Origin: Hippopus hippopus
Lineage: Eukaryota > Mollusca > Bivalvia > Cardiida > Cardiidae
Direction: 5' to 3'
DNA: 64,000 nt
NCBI GenBank assembly: GCA_946811185.2
Contig: OX328112.1
Coordinates: 31,458,562-31,522,561, forward strand
Of the stretch, positions 1-46,429 are shown in pieces (position 1 is the first letter of the stretch; every line of letters starts with the position of its first letter). The notes under the pieces are model-generated. The model was given only the letters and a program-made list of their open reading frames with translations. It was not told the origin of the DNA and searched no databases. A program made the position numbers and the translations under genes.

Positions 1-12
1 GTAAAGGGTTAA

Positions 13-90
13 TTAAAACATTGTGGGAAAAGGAGAAAATGCTGATAACCGGCATTCTCTCCTTTTCTCACCATGTTTTCTACCCTTTGA
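13..90 (+). mobile_element. F1 MITE fragment (hairpin core)
   Basis: Degenerate hairpin core of family F1. Bases 1-12 (GTAAAGGGTTAA) are the right end of another F1 copy cut by the window edge. Confidence 0.7.
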
Positions 91-109
91 AATAACAATT
101 TTGTTTTGA

Positions 110-545
110 ATGAAAGGTCCAATAGCAGCCATTTCTAAAATCTGCGGGCACCAAAATGCATTTAGATTTTAACCATACCACATATAAGTAAGAAATTATT
201 GTGAGGATTATACTGTAATTTGTCATTGTAGGGTCAGCCCTTATGTTAGCTACTGGCATAAAAATGAATTTTAAAACCAGGTTAAAAGTAAACGAAAGAA
301 ACATGTAGAACAACCTGGCAACTTTTTACCCAGTTTTGAAATTCATTTCTCTGCCAGTTTTTATATGGTATAACTAAATAAATTTGTTGGCAACTTTTGA
401 CCCAATTTTGAAATTCTTTTTTCTGCCAGCAACAAACAGATGGAATAACCGAAACTTTTATATGGTATGACTTAAATTCAAATGCATTTTATCACCCAAA
501 TTGTTTGCCTTTGGCCCTACTGGAACTTTAACATAAAATATGTTG
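110..545. mobile_element. Foldback element, copy A
   Basis: Inverted ends: CAATAGCAGCC near 118 and its partner in GGCCCTACTGG near 520, and GCATTTAGATTTTAACCATA (157-176) against the AT-rich arm around 463-495. Related to the element at 57275-57655, sharing the interior AAACCAGGTTAAAAGT. Confidence 0.55.
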
Positions 546-703
546 TCTGCAAATATTGCTGTCAATTTGTTGTCTGGTAGAGTTAACATGTCTTTAAAAG
601 TAGTCTTCCGCAAAACAAAAAAAATTTCTACGAGGGTTTACGTGCTAAATTCTCACAAGGGCATTTTCTGATGTTGAAAGTAAATGTATAAAACATTTTA
701 TAC

Positions 704-36263
<35,560 letters not shown>

Positions 36264-36473
36264 CTGCAAAAGAGAAACAAGAAATATCTTTAAAAATGAT
36301 AGACAGTGTAAATTTGCCAGCAAATAGGCAGGGGCCCTTGGTATAAACATGTCTACATATCTGACCAATCACAAATTTCTATTTATTCATTTTATATCAG
36401 TACCCAAAAAATAGGTCAAGAGCTAGCACATTCAGATACCGTGAAAAACAAAATGGTACTAAAATACAAATGA

Positions 36474-36727
36474 ACCATGCTGTTTAATGCAACTGCAAAA
36501 AGTATCGACCATGGTCGGCCTGCGCATTCCGTGCAGGCTGACCTGCGTCAAAACTTTTTGCCTAAGGTCAACTTTCTGAATGTCCAAGAACCATTCTACT
36601 TCCAATTCCAGTCAATTGTTAGACTAGGTTGATTTTATAGATCCATAATTAACTTATTACCTGTTATGTATAATTATGCTTCATGGCGATGCATTAAAGC
36701 CCCTTTTGTCAGAGTGTTGCTCATATA
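36474..36727. mobile_element. F2 MITE
   Basis: CATGCTGTTTAATGCAACTG, GGCCTGCGCATTCCGTGCAG centre, GCATTAAAGCCCCTTTTGTC. Confidence 0.82.
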
Positions 36728-36907
36728 CATGTACAATGAAATCTATTCATTGTTTACCAAGAAATTAACAACATACTCAAACAATTTTTTGTTTGTGACC
36801 ATGATAGAAATTGTTTTGTAACCCAATTACTTTTGCTTTAATCATTATAATTTCTCATGTACAAAAGTATTCATGCAATAAACCTTAATATTTTCCAGCA
36901 TCACAAG

Positions 36908-36995
36908 CAATGTCAGGGGCTTTTAAGTATAGACCAAGATCAGAACTCATAGAACATGTAGTCTGATCTTGGATCTATACCATCCACTTGTTTAA
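36908..36995. mobile_element. F3 hairpin core
   Basis: GTATAGACCAAGATCAGA against TCTGATCTTGGATCTATAC. Confidence 0.75.
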
Positions 36996-37082
36996 TCGAA
37001 CCTTTAAAGAGGCCCTTATACTCATTTTCAGCCAGTTTTAACTCATTTTATCTTTATTTTATCAAACTACAGTCATTCTTAC

Positions 37083-37290
37083 ATCTTCATGCCAAATATT
37101 GCGCCTGACGGTTGCAAGGCTGCTTAGATTACGGTCGATAGAAAATACATTTCGCTGAGTTGCGGCCTTCCATGTAAACAGACTCGTTGTTTCCGGTTTT
37201 TGAATCGAAGATTTTCGATATATCCGTTATACACTCGGGGAGATTCGTATGATGATCATGCATTCTGTCACGTGACTATATTTGACCTTC
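37083..37290 (-). promoter_or_regulatory. Candidate MYO3 promoter and 5' untranslated exon
   Basis: Non-repetitive, CpG-containing DNA about 1 kb upstream of the first coding exon. On the minus strand a donor-like GAT|GTAAGA sits at 37083/37082 and can pair with the acceptor at 36264. Upstream are an ETS-like CCGGAA (37190-37200) and a perfect palindrome GTCACGTGAC (37267-37276, E-box CACGTG). Position and composition suggest the transcription start near 37.2 kb. No TATA box was seen. Confidence 0.35.
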
Positions 37291-37709
37291 GCCCTGCATC
37301 TAATGAGGTAAACAAAGGAAAATGGAGGCTTCTCTGTTGCAGCCTCGATTTTCAGACGGAGGTCACAGACTATATGCAAATTACACCGTATCCGACTCTA
37401 GGCAGAAACCAACGATAAATTTCCATGATGCACCGCCATTGTTTACAGCTTCGATCGTCAGCCAGTTTTCTTCTGACCAATGTTCAGTTTCTAATATGAA
37501 TCTCCGTGTTTCTTATTTTCAATTACACCATATATGTCAGTAATTTATCCATGTTTACACAAAGGACTGATTTCTGTACCATTCTAAATTGTTTGAAATT
37601 TAACAGCGTTTTTGCTCACCAGCTGTAGACGGGCATCTTTAAGGTAAAATTCTTCCAAAATTTCAGTGGATTGCAATTTCATCCATTGAAAGCTGTTGAA
37701 TTTATACGA

Positions 37710-38137
37710 GTCATGCTCTGTGAAAAGGGGTACAATGCATCTGACAAAAGTATCGATCAATTTCAGCCTTCACAGTCTGCGCAAGCCAACATGGGTCGAA
37801 ACTTTTTAACTCTTTCCACACCACAGACACCAGAAGCTTTTGTGGACAGCGTAGATCAAGATCAGACTGCACAGAATGTGCAGTCTGATCTCTGATCTGC
37901 ACTGTCCACTGCTACATTCTAGATTATGACCAAAGTATCTCTTGATCTTGCAGAGCAAATGGATTTTCAGCCTTTGAGAAAATGCAATTTTTTTATTCAG
38001 TAGTGAAAGAGTTACCGGTAAACGTAAATTTTCTGCATGCCCATAGATTTTATGCATCCAGAAAAAATGTGATGGCTTTCTGGGTATAATACATCTTGGC
38101 AAAGCATTAAACCCCCTTTTCTGAGAGCATAGCTCAA
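37710..38137. mobile_element. F2 MITE interrupted by F3
   Basis: F2 left part to GTCGAAACTTTTTAA; resumes after 38015 with ACGTAAATTTTCTGCATG and CATTAAACCCCCTTTTCTG. Confidence 0.82.
37806..38015. mobile_element. F3 hairpin element inserted in F2
   Basis: TTAACTCTTTCCACACC at left, hairpin GTAGATCAAGATCAGACTGC with its complement, GTGAAAGAGTTAC at right. The right TTAA is changed to TTAC. Confidence 0.78.
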
Positions 38138-38264
38138 ACATTTGCCACTGAAAAGAATAAACCCAATCGATTATCCACTTATATGTATAAGCACCTTTTC
38201 GAAATTGTCTATTACTTTGTATCAGGAAGTATTCAACCCCTACAGCCACTGTCACAGCTTAACC

Positions 38265-38494
38265 TTAAACCCTTTGCCAAACAATCCTTGGTTTTCACGA
38301 CCATGAGAAGGAAGGCTTTTGGAAACATAGTGGGAAAAGGAGAAAATGCTGGTAACCAGCATTTTCTCCTTTTCCCACAATGTTTTCTACCTTATCAAAG
38401 ACAGAAATCATCATTGGAGCTGCATTTAAATTATTGACTGCAAATACTTTCAATTTGGTCAGTTCCAACGTCTTATCGTTTGGTACAAGGTTAA
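38265..38494 (+). mobile_element. F1 MITE, full copy
   Basis: TTAAACCCTTTGCCAAACAA, perfect hairpin, GTTTGGTACAAGGTTAA. Confidence 0.92.
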
Positions 38495-38785
38495 AGAGCC
38501 TATATACTATAGTTGCTTTTGCGGCAAGTGTAGATCAAGATCAGACTGCACAGAAAGTCTGATCTTAATCTACACTGTCCGCTTTGCTTACGCATGCTAG
38601 GTAATATCAACCTTCAAAAATATTGCATTTATTTTGGTCTTGTTTCTAGATTTTGAATGTCTCTCGGATTTGTTTGGTGTTCTATGGGTTAAGTTGCCGT
38701 TGTGGCCAGTGTAGGTCAAGATCACAATGCATGAAATGCAGTTTGGTTGTTAATCTACACTGTCCACTTTGTTAAAACATCCTGG
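38495..38785. mobile_element. Two F3 elements in tandem
   Basis: Hairpins at 38528-38580 (GTAGATCAAGATCAGACTGC) and 38708-38765 (GTAGGTCAAGATCACAATGC), each followed by TAATCTACACTGTCC. Confidence 0.75.
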
Positions 38786-39043
38786 ATGAAGCATTCTTGA
38801 AATTGTATTTATTTATGTCTTCTTTCTAAATTAAAAATGTCTGTTGATTTACGAGGGCTGTTCGATATGTAATGTGTATTGTACCACAGCGCGATAATGC
38901 TTTGCACGATTTCGTGGATGATGATACGCTTGAATAGCTCTATTCAATACCTTTCCAACGGTATAAACACAAGCCTTCAGCTCCACATAGTTTTAAACTT
39001 ATAGTCATTTCAATAGAGCTAGTTGTTGACCACTGTTGTAAAA

Positions 39044-39520
39044 ATGGTTGGGAAAGGGATTAAGAATATTGAAGAAATTAGAGCTTATATAAAAGTTCGC
39101 ACAAAACTCAGTCATTCGGTAATGCAGATTTTTACTGAATTGGGGGAAGTTTATCGGTCTGATAAGGTATCTTATGAGACAGTTCGTAGTTGGAGAAAGA
39201 ACTTTCTGACTGGCACAGAGTCCGTCAAAGATGCAGCAAAATATGGCCGACCTGTGACTTTAACAGGCAAGGCAAATTTCTCAAAAGTCAGGGAAATAAT
39301 TGAAAGTGATGGCAGATACACGATTCGTGAAATTGCCAACGCTGTTGGCATATCGCTATCGTGGGTGCATTTCATTTTGAAGCGTATTTTGAAAGTACGA
39401 AAGATTTCTGCCAGATGGATACCTCATATATTGACAGATGACCAAAAATGGGTACGAGTACAAACTGCTAAGCAATTGCTCAAAATGTTTACCAAATTCA
39501 ATCAAAGACAATTTGCAAAC
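39044..39520 (+). pseudogene. Mariner transposase, N-terminal part
   Basis: MVGKGIKNIEEIRAYIKVRT through the paired helix-turn-helix region: SYETVRSWRKNFLTG, GRPVTLT, TIREIANAVGISLSWVHFIL, then ISARWIPHILTDDQKW. Homology ends near AKQLLKMF. The segment carrying the first catalytic Asp (the DET motif) is missing and the frame breaks. Confidence 0.9.
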
Positions 39521-39550
39521 ATCTTAAACGACACCCTGTGTCAGGATTTA

Positions 39551-39825
39551 GGCATGTTCGTCTACTTCATGATAATGCTCCATCACATACATCTGAGCTT
39601 GTGAAGCAATTTTTGAAGTCGGAGAAGGTTACCGTCTTGCCACACCCACCATACTCTCCAGATCTAGCCCCATACAACTTTTTCCTTTTTCCAAAACTTA
39701 AAAAGTTCTTATCTGGTCGTCGTTACAAGTCCCGACAAGCCCTTGGCTCAGCCATCAGTCAGTGCCTCAGAGGTCTACCTAAATCAGCGTACCGTGACGC
39801 ATTTCAGAAATGGATCAGAGATTGA
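39551..39825 (+). pseudogene. Mariner transposase, C-terminal part
   Basis: HVRLLHDNAPSHTSELVKQF onward, with PYSPDLAPYNFFLFPKLKKF and a stop at 39823. The second catalytic Asp (HDN) is present. At the third position, 34 residues later, mariners carry Asp (AP.D.FLF); here it is Asn (APYNFFLF). With the missing first Asp this copy cannot be active. Confidence 0.9.
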
Positions 39826-40002
39826 AAATATCTATTTCAAACCGCGGAGAATACTTTGAAGGGATGTAATGTTCATTTCACTATTTGAGTCGAATGCTTT
39901 TGAGATATCATACAATACACATTACATATCGAACAACCCTCCTATTTGGCCCTTTGAGGGTTAAAATATAGATAGTAAATTAGCAGTGTATATGAACCAT
40001 GC

Positions 40003-40462
40003 TCTGTGAAAACAGGGCTTAATGCAATTGCAAAAAGCATAATGACCAATGTCAGCCTGCGCAGTCTGCACAGGCTGACACTGATCGAAACTTTTTTGCA
40101 ATAGGTCAATTTTCTGCATGTTGAAGGACCATTCTACCTCATAATTGAGCTGGTTGTTGGACAGATTGGATTCTATGGATCCATTATCATGTGATGACTT
40201 GCATGGTACAATGGCTCACGTAGATGCATTAGCCCTTTACCACACAATCCGGACTTTTAACAACCCTGTGGACGAACACTTTTGAAGACATTGTGGGGAA
40301 AAGGAGAAAGTGCTGGTAACCAGCATTTTCTTCTTTTCCCACTATGTTTTCTACCCTTCCAAAAACAAATTATCTTCAAATGCTTTCAATTTGGACAAGC
40401 CTAAAATTTTGTTGTTCGTTAAAGACTTATGCCTCCTTTTACCACAGCATGGCTCATATATA
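40003..40462. mobile_element. F2 MITE interrupted by F1
   Basis: GAACCATGCTCTGTGAAAAC to GTAGATGCATTAG, resuming as CTTATGCCTCCTTTTACCAC and GCATGGCTCATATA. Confidence 0.85.
40229..40430 (+). mobile_element. F1 MITE nested in F2 at the same TTAA as 29848
   Basis: TTAGCCCTTTACCACACAAT, centre GCTGGTAACCAGC, GTTCGTTAAAGACTTAT. Flanking TTAAs have drifted to TTAG and TTAT. Confidence 0.88.
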
Positions 40463-40629
40463 ATTATGAAGACAAGAAAATCTTGCCTTTATGAAAACTT
40501 TTTTCATGACAAGAAAGACCAATATGGCAGTAAAAAAGCTTTATCTCTCCGATATCTATTTTGAGCACTGCAGAAGATCAAACAACTTGATAACCTCATT
40601 CAATTCTACCCTGCCTTCAGTTGATCACT

Positions 40630-40905
40630 TATGAAAAACAAGAGCACCACATGTGGATGCCAAGGCTCGGCTGCGGTTGCTTGATTTTTGGTGAAAGTTC
40701 TACGTTGAAAAAGGGGCATAACTGAGTCAAAAATGTTTCGATAGTTACATGCCCCTGTTGTATGAATTTCCTTTTTGATACTTAACAACTTGTCCAGGTT
40801 TGAAGTAAATATCTTCAGTTATAATAGAGATATTATAAAATGTCAAAGTTTTTGCACGACCAAGACGACGATGCCAGGGCTATAAAAAAACCTTGATGTT
40901 TTCAC
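40630..40905. repeat. Dispersed repeat R1
   Basis: GAGCACCACATGTGGATGCC, CAACTTGTCCAGGTTTGAAG, ATATCTTCAGTTATAATAG. Confidence 0.65.
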
Positions 40906-40959
40906 CAAAAACTGCCGAGCTAAAAAATTATGATGATTTATCAATCCAAATTGGGTTTC

Positions 40960-41191
40960 TTAACCCTGAACCACACAATCCCAAGTTTCAAGGGAAGAAG
41001 AAGAAAGCTTTTGAAACATTGTGGGAAAAGAAGAAAATGCTGGTAACCAGCATTTTCTCCTTTTCTGACTATGTTTTTCTAACCTTTCAAAGAGAACTCT
41101 AATCACTTGTGTCGCATATAATTTGTCATCTGTAAAATTAATGCTTTCAATTTGGACAAGTCTGAAATATTATTATCTGGTTGGGGGTTAA
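40960..41191 (+). mobile_element. F1 MITE, full copy
   Basis: TTAACCCTGAACCACACAAT, centre GCTGGTAACCAGC, CTGGTTGGGGGTTAA. Confidence 0.88.
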
Positions 41192-41192
41192 A

Positions 41193-41513
41193 CTGATTGA
41201 TTGATTGTCTTGTGTAAAATGCCGTTTTCAACAATATTTCAGTTACATCACGGCAGTCAGTGTACCTATCCATGCTTTCCTAGGGTTTCTTTTACCAGTA
41301 CTCCACATTATATTCTTTCCAAGCCACTGGCTGCTTTCCCACATAACCATAGTCAAAACAATGGTCAGTGGTGAGAAAGGATTATGAATCCTGTTGCAAT
41401 GACCATCATCAGTCCTTGGAAAGAAGTTGACAAAAAAAATAACAATTGCATCAAACCAGTGACCCCCTGTTCCAAAGTCTTGTATGCTACTGACTGAACT
41501 ATCAGGGCTTGGC
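41193..41513 (-). mobile_element. SINE, family S1
   Basis: (TTGA)n tail, CAACAATATTTCAGTTACAT, CAGTACTCCACATTATATTC, head complement ACTATCAGGGCTTGG. Confidence 0.8.
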
Positions 41514-41674
41514 ATAAAGACTGGAAGCAGAAAGCTTGTTTAATATTAGCAAATTTCTTCTATTTTACAATTTCAAAATGAAATGTTGAGCTCCTATGGC
41601 AAACTGGCTGCCTAACTCTTTACCAAATGATAAACAATAAACAAATAGACTTATCTACATTGAATCTGCATTGG

Positions 41675-41937
41675 AGCCATACTCTGCAAAAGGGGGCTTA
41701 ATGCATCTCCACAATGTGTGATACTCAGCAAGCCATCACATAAGTACAGATCCATAAAATCCAGTTTGTATATCAATCGACTGAACTATGAGGTACATTG
41801 GTCCTCTGAGCTACAGAGAATTGACCAATAGCAAAAAGTTTTGGCCAAGGTCAGCCAGTGCAGACTGCACGGTCTGAATTTGGTCGTTAATTTTCGCAGA
41901 TGCATTAAGCCCCGTTTTCAGAGCGTGGCTCATTTGC
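41675..41937 (-). mobile_element. F2 MITE, full copy
   Basis: GAGCCATACTCTGCAAAAGG, TCAGCCAGTGCAGACTGC centre, GCATTAAGCCCCGTTTTC. Confidence 0.85.
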
Positions 41938-41939
41938 AT

Positions 41940-42260
41940 TTGAAAGTTTAGTAGCACTTTCACCTTCTCCAACAATATTTTCATAAGGCCTAACAAAAAT
42001 ATATCCGTGTTTAGGGTTTCGGTCCGAGATACTGTAGGTAGGGTATGTAGGGATTTCTTTTTTTTTTTCAAAACTTTTTACATGGACCATGTACCAAAAT
42101 CACACCGAAAAAAATTTTTTTTTTCAATCGTAGGGTAAAAAGTTTAGGGTCGGCAGCATTTTCTACGTAGTGTCAGGAAACCCTAAATAGAGATTTTTTC
42201 TTTTAGGCCTAAGCCTTCTTCCCAGGGTTATTAAAATACATGATTATTTGGTAGAGCGTT
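41940..42260 (-). mobile_element. F1 remnant split by an AGGCCTA-ended insertion
   Basis: F1 right arm CCAACAATATTTTCATAA is separated from GCCTTCTTCCCAGGGTTATT by an insert (about 41987-42214) with GGCCTAACAAAAA and TTTTAGGCCTAA ends and poly-T/poly-A interior. Confidence 0.65.
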
Positions 42261-42377
42261 TACAAAAATTTCTACCTTTATTTCACATTCACAGACTGAA
42301 TTGTTGGCCTCAAAAGAGAAACTGTGTGCTCAATACAGGTGGCCACTAAGACAGATTTGGCTGTATTTACAGCTTAT

Positions 42378-42524
42378 ATCCTTTTCCACACAGACTGCAG
42401 TTTTAACAAACCTGAGGAAGAGAACTTTTGGAAACACTGTGGAAACAGGAGAAAATTCTGGTAACAAGCATTATTCCTTTTTCACAATGTTTTCAATCCT
42501 TTCAAAGGTATATCCCATCATTTA
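42378..42524 (+). mobile_element. F1 MITE, shortened
   Basis: TTTTCCACACAGACTGCAG, centre TCTGGTAACAAGC, reduced right flank. Confidence 0.7.
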
Positions 42525-42750
42525 ACTCTTTACCAAACAACAAAAATTTTGGACTAACCAAATTCAAAGCATTTGCAGATGACAAATTAAATGTTGCTAA
42601 AACGGTGAATTCTCTGTCTGGTAGGATAGAAAACATTGTGGGAAAAGGAGAAAATGCTGGTTACCAGCATTTTCTCTTTTTCCCACAATGTTTTCAAAGG
42701 CTTTCTTCTTTAAGGTCATTAAAACTTGGGATCGTGTGGCAAAGGGTTAA
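42522..42750 (-). mobile_element. F1 MITE, full copy
   Basis: TTAACTCTTTACCAAACAAC, perfect centre GCTGGTTACCAGC, GTGTGGCAAAGGGTTAA. Confidence 0.92.
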
Positions 42751-43019
42751 GACATATCCAATCTCAATCCACACTGTCTGCAAAGTCTAGTCTTTATATA
42801 GACTGTCTTCAAGTATAAACTGACCAGTATTGAAAACATTTTGATAAAAGCAGAAATTGCTAAGAACTTACTACTTATAATATTTTCATAACCATTGTAA
42901 TGCTAGATAAACGAAGACTTTCTCAGTAAGTACTAAACATGCAAAAATTGCGTTTTAAAGGCATTTTTATCAGAACATTAAAACAGGAAAGTATGAAGCA
43001 CTGAACTTAGGTTTAATTG

Positions 43020-43095
43020 TTTCTTTTGACAGTGTAGATCAAGATCAGACTGCAGAGAGTGGTCTGTCTGATCTTGATCTACACTATCTAAAGAA
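43020..43095. mobile_element. F3 hairpin core
   Basis: GTGTAGATCAAGATCAGACT against CTGATCTTGATCTACACT. Confidence 0.85.
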
Positions 43096-43126
43096 GGTGT
43101 GAAACCCAAGTTCAGGACTACAGAGT

Positions 43127-43359
43127 TTAATCTTTTACCATATCACAAAATGTCAGTTACACTTATCCAAACTCAAAGCATTTGCAGCTGGCAAATTAAG
43201 TGGTTCAAAAACTGAAATTTCTCCTTGGAAGCGTAGAAAAAATTGTGGGAAAAGGAGAAAAAGCTGGTTACAAGCATTTTCTCCTTTTCCGACAATGTTT
43301 TCAAAAAGCCTGCTTCCTTAGGATCATTAAAACTCAAGACTGTGTGGTAAAAACTTTAA
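43127..43359 (-). mobile_element. F1 MITE, full copy
   Basis: TTAATCTTTTACCATATCAC, centre GCTGGTTACAAGC, GTGTGGTAAAAACTTTAA. Confidence 0.85.
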
Positions 43360-43389
43360 AACATGCAAGTATTACAATTTCAAGGGGCT

Positions 43390-44010
43390 GTAAATACCAG
43401 AATATCCAAGATCAGATGGCCCACTCTGTGCAGGCTGATCTTGATCAACACTGTCCACATAAGCAATTAAATCCAAGGTTAGCACTACACCTTTCAGTCA
43501 TGTCTGCTTTTAGACAGACAAACAAAATCATCTCTGGTTATGTGCTAAATCAATTTTATTGCAGTAATCAGCAATTATTGTATGTCCAATAGGGACATTT
43601 ATGATTATTATCTGTCAGTGTCGGTCTTTTTGGTCCATTTTCTTGCTAAAAAATCAATCTGAACCCTCAAAACACTAAACCACGCTGCAATTGCAAATAC
43701 AGACAGTGAGGATCAAGATCAGGCTGCACAGAATATGCAGCCTGATCTTGGATTGATACAGTGTCCTTTCCTTTGCTAGGTTTTATTATAACAATCCAGA
43801 ATTATTGTATGTCTAAAAGAGACAGTTATGGTCATCTTTCAGTGTTGTCCTCTTTGGTCGATTTTCTCACTGAACAATCAATCTGAACCATCAAAGTGCT
43901 AAACCATGGTGAAGTTCATGATGCAAACTGAGCAGATAAAGATCAGACTACACAGAACAGTTATGTCTGTTCTTGGACTGACACTGTCTGTTACTGTTGC
44001 CAAATTCTCT
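43390..44010. mobile_element. Cluster of three F3 elements
   Basis: Hairpins near 43405-43455 (CCAAGATCAGATGGCCCAC), 43705-43755 (GGATCAAGATCAGGCTGC) and 43935-43985 (AAAGATCAGACTACACAG). The last two share flanks: TCAATCTGAACCNTCAAA before and TGTCTAAAAGAGACA-type sequence between. Confidence 0.7.
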
Positions 44011-44049
44011 GACAAAAACAGTCTTGCAATCGCTGTCTTTTGCTCTAAT

Positions 44050-44259
44050 TTAACCTTCTACCACACAAGAAAAATTTAGACTTGTCCAAATTGAAAGAAT
44101 TTGCAGATGACAATTTAAATCTGGCTCAAATGAAAGAATTTGTCGTTGATAGGAAAGAAAACATTGTGGGAAAAGGAGAAAATGCTGTTTCCCACAATGT
44201 TTTCAAAAGGCTTCTTCCTTGGGGTCGTTTGAACTCAGGACTGTGTGGAAAAAGGTTAA
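44050..44259 (-). mobile_element. F1 MITE with hairpin-centre deletion
   Basis: TTAACCTTCTACCACACAAG to GTGTGGAAAAAGGTTAA. The core reads GAAAATGCTGTTTCCCACAA: one arm has lost about 20 bases next to the centre. Confidence 0.9.
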
Positions 44260-44500
44260 ACCACTGACAATTCCCATGTATTTATAGTTTTATATGACAT
44301 GAAACATCTAAACAGATATAGTCTGTGGCTATTTTTCTATTAAGTTTTGGATTTCATTCCAAAATAAAGCAACCTGTTACCAACTGGATCTCTGGATTCT
44401 AGTACTGGTAGATGATTATCTATCCAATTTACCATTTTCTTAAGCACAGTCCATTATTTTGATTTCACACACATGCATATCACAGCTGTGTTACAGACAC

Positions 44501-44771
44501 ATATGAGCCATGCTCTGTGAAAAGGGGGCTTAATGCATCTGCAAAAAAGTATCGACCCAGGTCAGCCTGCACAGTTCACGCAGGCTGACCTGGGCTGAAA
44601 CGTTTTGCTATTGGTTTTTCTGCAGCTCAAAGGACCAGTGCAGCTTATGATTCAGTCGGTTGTTAGACAAAATTGATTTTAAGCATGGATCCATAATTTT
44701 GTGATTACTTGCTTGGTGTCATACATCACAGGGATGCATTAAGCCCCCTTTTGCCAGAGCATGGCTCATAT
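44501..44771 (+). mobile_element. F2 MITE, intact reference copy
   Basis: Inverted ends ATATGAGCCATGCTCTG and its complement CAGAGCATGGCTCATAT; GTGAAAAGGGGGCTTAATGC at left pairs with GCATTAAGCCCCCTTTTGCC at right; internal palindrome CAGGTCAGCCTGCACAG with GCAGGCTGACCTGG. A 271-bp non-coding palindromic MITE. Superfamily not assigned. Confidence 0.9.
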
Positions 44772-44998
44772 ATAACTGCACAACACAGGCAGAATTTGTC
44801 TAGATTCATTCAATCCGAAAGATAAAGAGTTTATTTTGCTTTATAAGAAGTAAGTTTAACACAATACAAACTGCAATTGCAACAATATTTTCAAAACGAA
44901 CCTACTTCGCAGTTATAAAACGCTATAAAACTATTCCCTATATAATAAAGGACTAATGAAAGGTTTTAATGCTAAGATACCTCAATTTACAGTTATCT

Positions 44999-45236
44999 TT
45001 AACGCTTTATCAAACAGCCCTGCTTTTTTAAATAACCCTGCCAAATAAATCTTTTAAAAAACATTGTTGGAAAAGGAGAACATGCAGGTGACCAGCATGT
45101 TCTCCTTTCCCTACAATGTTTTTTACCCTATTAAAGGCAAATCCCTTCATTCCAATCACTTATAATACATGTATGTCATCTTCAAATGCTTTCAAAATGG
45201 AAAAATCTAAAATAATGATGTCTGGAAAAGGGTTAC
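44999..45236 (+). mobile_element. F1 MITE, full copy
   Basis: TTAACGCTTTATCAAACAGC, centre GCAGGTGACCAGC, GTCTGGAAAAGGGTTAC. Confidence 0.85.
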
Positions 45237-45445
45237 ATGTTTCCCAAATGACAAAATTTTGGATTTGTCCAAATTAAAAGTAAAACAAAATTTTAAAAAA
45301 TTGCATTTTTGAAAGGGTAGAAAACATTGTGGGAAATGGAGAAAATGCTGGTTATACCAGCATTTTCTCCTTTTCCCACAATGTTTTCAAAAGCCCATTT
45401 CATCAGGATAATTCAAAAAGTAGGCATTGTTTGGTAAAGGGTTAA
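45236..45445 (-). mobile_element. F1 MITE, near-full
   Basis: GTTTCCCAAATGACAAAATT, centre GCTGGTTATACCAGC, GTTTGGTAAAGGGTTAA. Confidence 0.88.
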
Positions 45446-45616
45446 ATATATTTACCCTGCAACTTCATTCTATACAGAGATTTTAGACTATGTAGGAAAC
45501 ACAGATATTTAAAAAGGGATTAATCCTTCTCTAGACCACAAGATTTTAGACCCCTTCAAATTGAAAGCTTTGCAAGTAAACCATGCCTCAAATTATGGGA
45601 TTTAAGCCCGACAAAT

Positions 45617-45934
45617 GTTGATTGATTGTATGGTGTTTAACGCTGTTTTCAACATTATTTCAGTTATATCGCGGCGGCCAGTGCACCTGTCCATGCTTTC
45701 CTGGAGACTCTTTTACCAGTACTCCGCACAATTTTCTTTCCAAGCCACTGGCTGCTTTCCCACATAACCATCGTCGAGACAATGGTCAGCGGTGGGAGAC
45801 GAATGAATCCTGTCGCAGTGACTATCATCAATCATCGGAAAGAAATTAGCCGAGCCAGGGGTCCTAGCCAGGGATCGAACCCTGGACCCCGTGTTCTCAA
45901 GTCCTGCACGCTACCGACTGAGCTACCGGGGCTT
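45617..45934 (-). mobile_element. SINE, family S1, well preserved
   Basis: (TTGA)n tail, TTTCAACATTATTTCAGTTA, B-box complement GGGATCGAACCCTGG, head complement CTGAGCTACCGGGGCTTG. Confidence 0.88.
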
Positions 45935-46209
45935 GACCCACAAAGCTTTAAAAGACCCAAAGTTGGTTAAAAAAGGGAAGATAGTTAGGTAACTCTGTAT
46001 TTGACCTTTTCTCCTCTACTACTTAGTATTTCTTATGAATCATCCTTGAAAACAGATTAAATAACAGATGAAATACAAGATCCCAGTTGAAACACTGCGA
46101 CAAAAGGTGGTCATTGCTTTAATTAAAATGTATTTTAATGAACATTATATGGATTATAAGGAGGGATAATGAGAACATTGCTCAGAATACCAGGATTAAC
46201 GATTGACTT

Positions 46210-46410
46210 TTTACCACACATGACAAAATTTTGAACTTGATCAAATTGTAAGCATTTGCAGACTACAGATTAAATGCAGCTCAAATGATGACTTCTGTCT
46301 TTGATAGGAAAGAAAACATTGTTGGAAAAGGAGAAAATGCTGCTTACCAGCATTTTCTTCTTTTCCAGCAATATTTTCAAGAGCCTTCTTCCTCAGGATT
46401 AATAAAAATA
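46210..46410 (-). mobile_element. F1 MITE, right-truncated
   Basis: TTTTTACCACACATGACAAA, centre GCTGCTTACCAGC, lost after TCCTCAGGATT. Confidence 0.75.
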
Positions 46411-46429
46411 GGGATTTTTTTTAACAGGA

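Larger units (their letters stand above)
38852..39942 (+). mobile_element. Mariner-like transposon, internally deleted
   Basis: Terminal inverted repeats of about 30 bases: GAGGGCTGTTCGATATGTAA at left, mirrored at right by TTACATATCGAACAACCCTC. Flanked by TA at 38850-38851 and 39943-39944. About 1.1 kb, shorter than the usual 1.3 kb. Encodes two pieces of a mariner transposase. Confidence 0.92.

Noticed and set aside
37200..37543. Overlapping plus-strand ORFs of about 73 codons
   Set aside because: No domain, no splice support, and they lie over the candidate myosin promoter; probably chance.
42428..42790. Recurrent ORFs with peptides like NIVGKGENAGYQHFLLFPQCF in many places
   Set aside because: They are translations of the F1 hairpin and its flanks, seen in both orientations and interrupted differently in each copy; not a protein family.
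45622..45970. ORFs with HNFLSKPLAAFPHNH-like or FPSHWLLSHI-like peptides
   Set aside because: They lie wholly within SINE family S1 and recur wherever S1 does.
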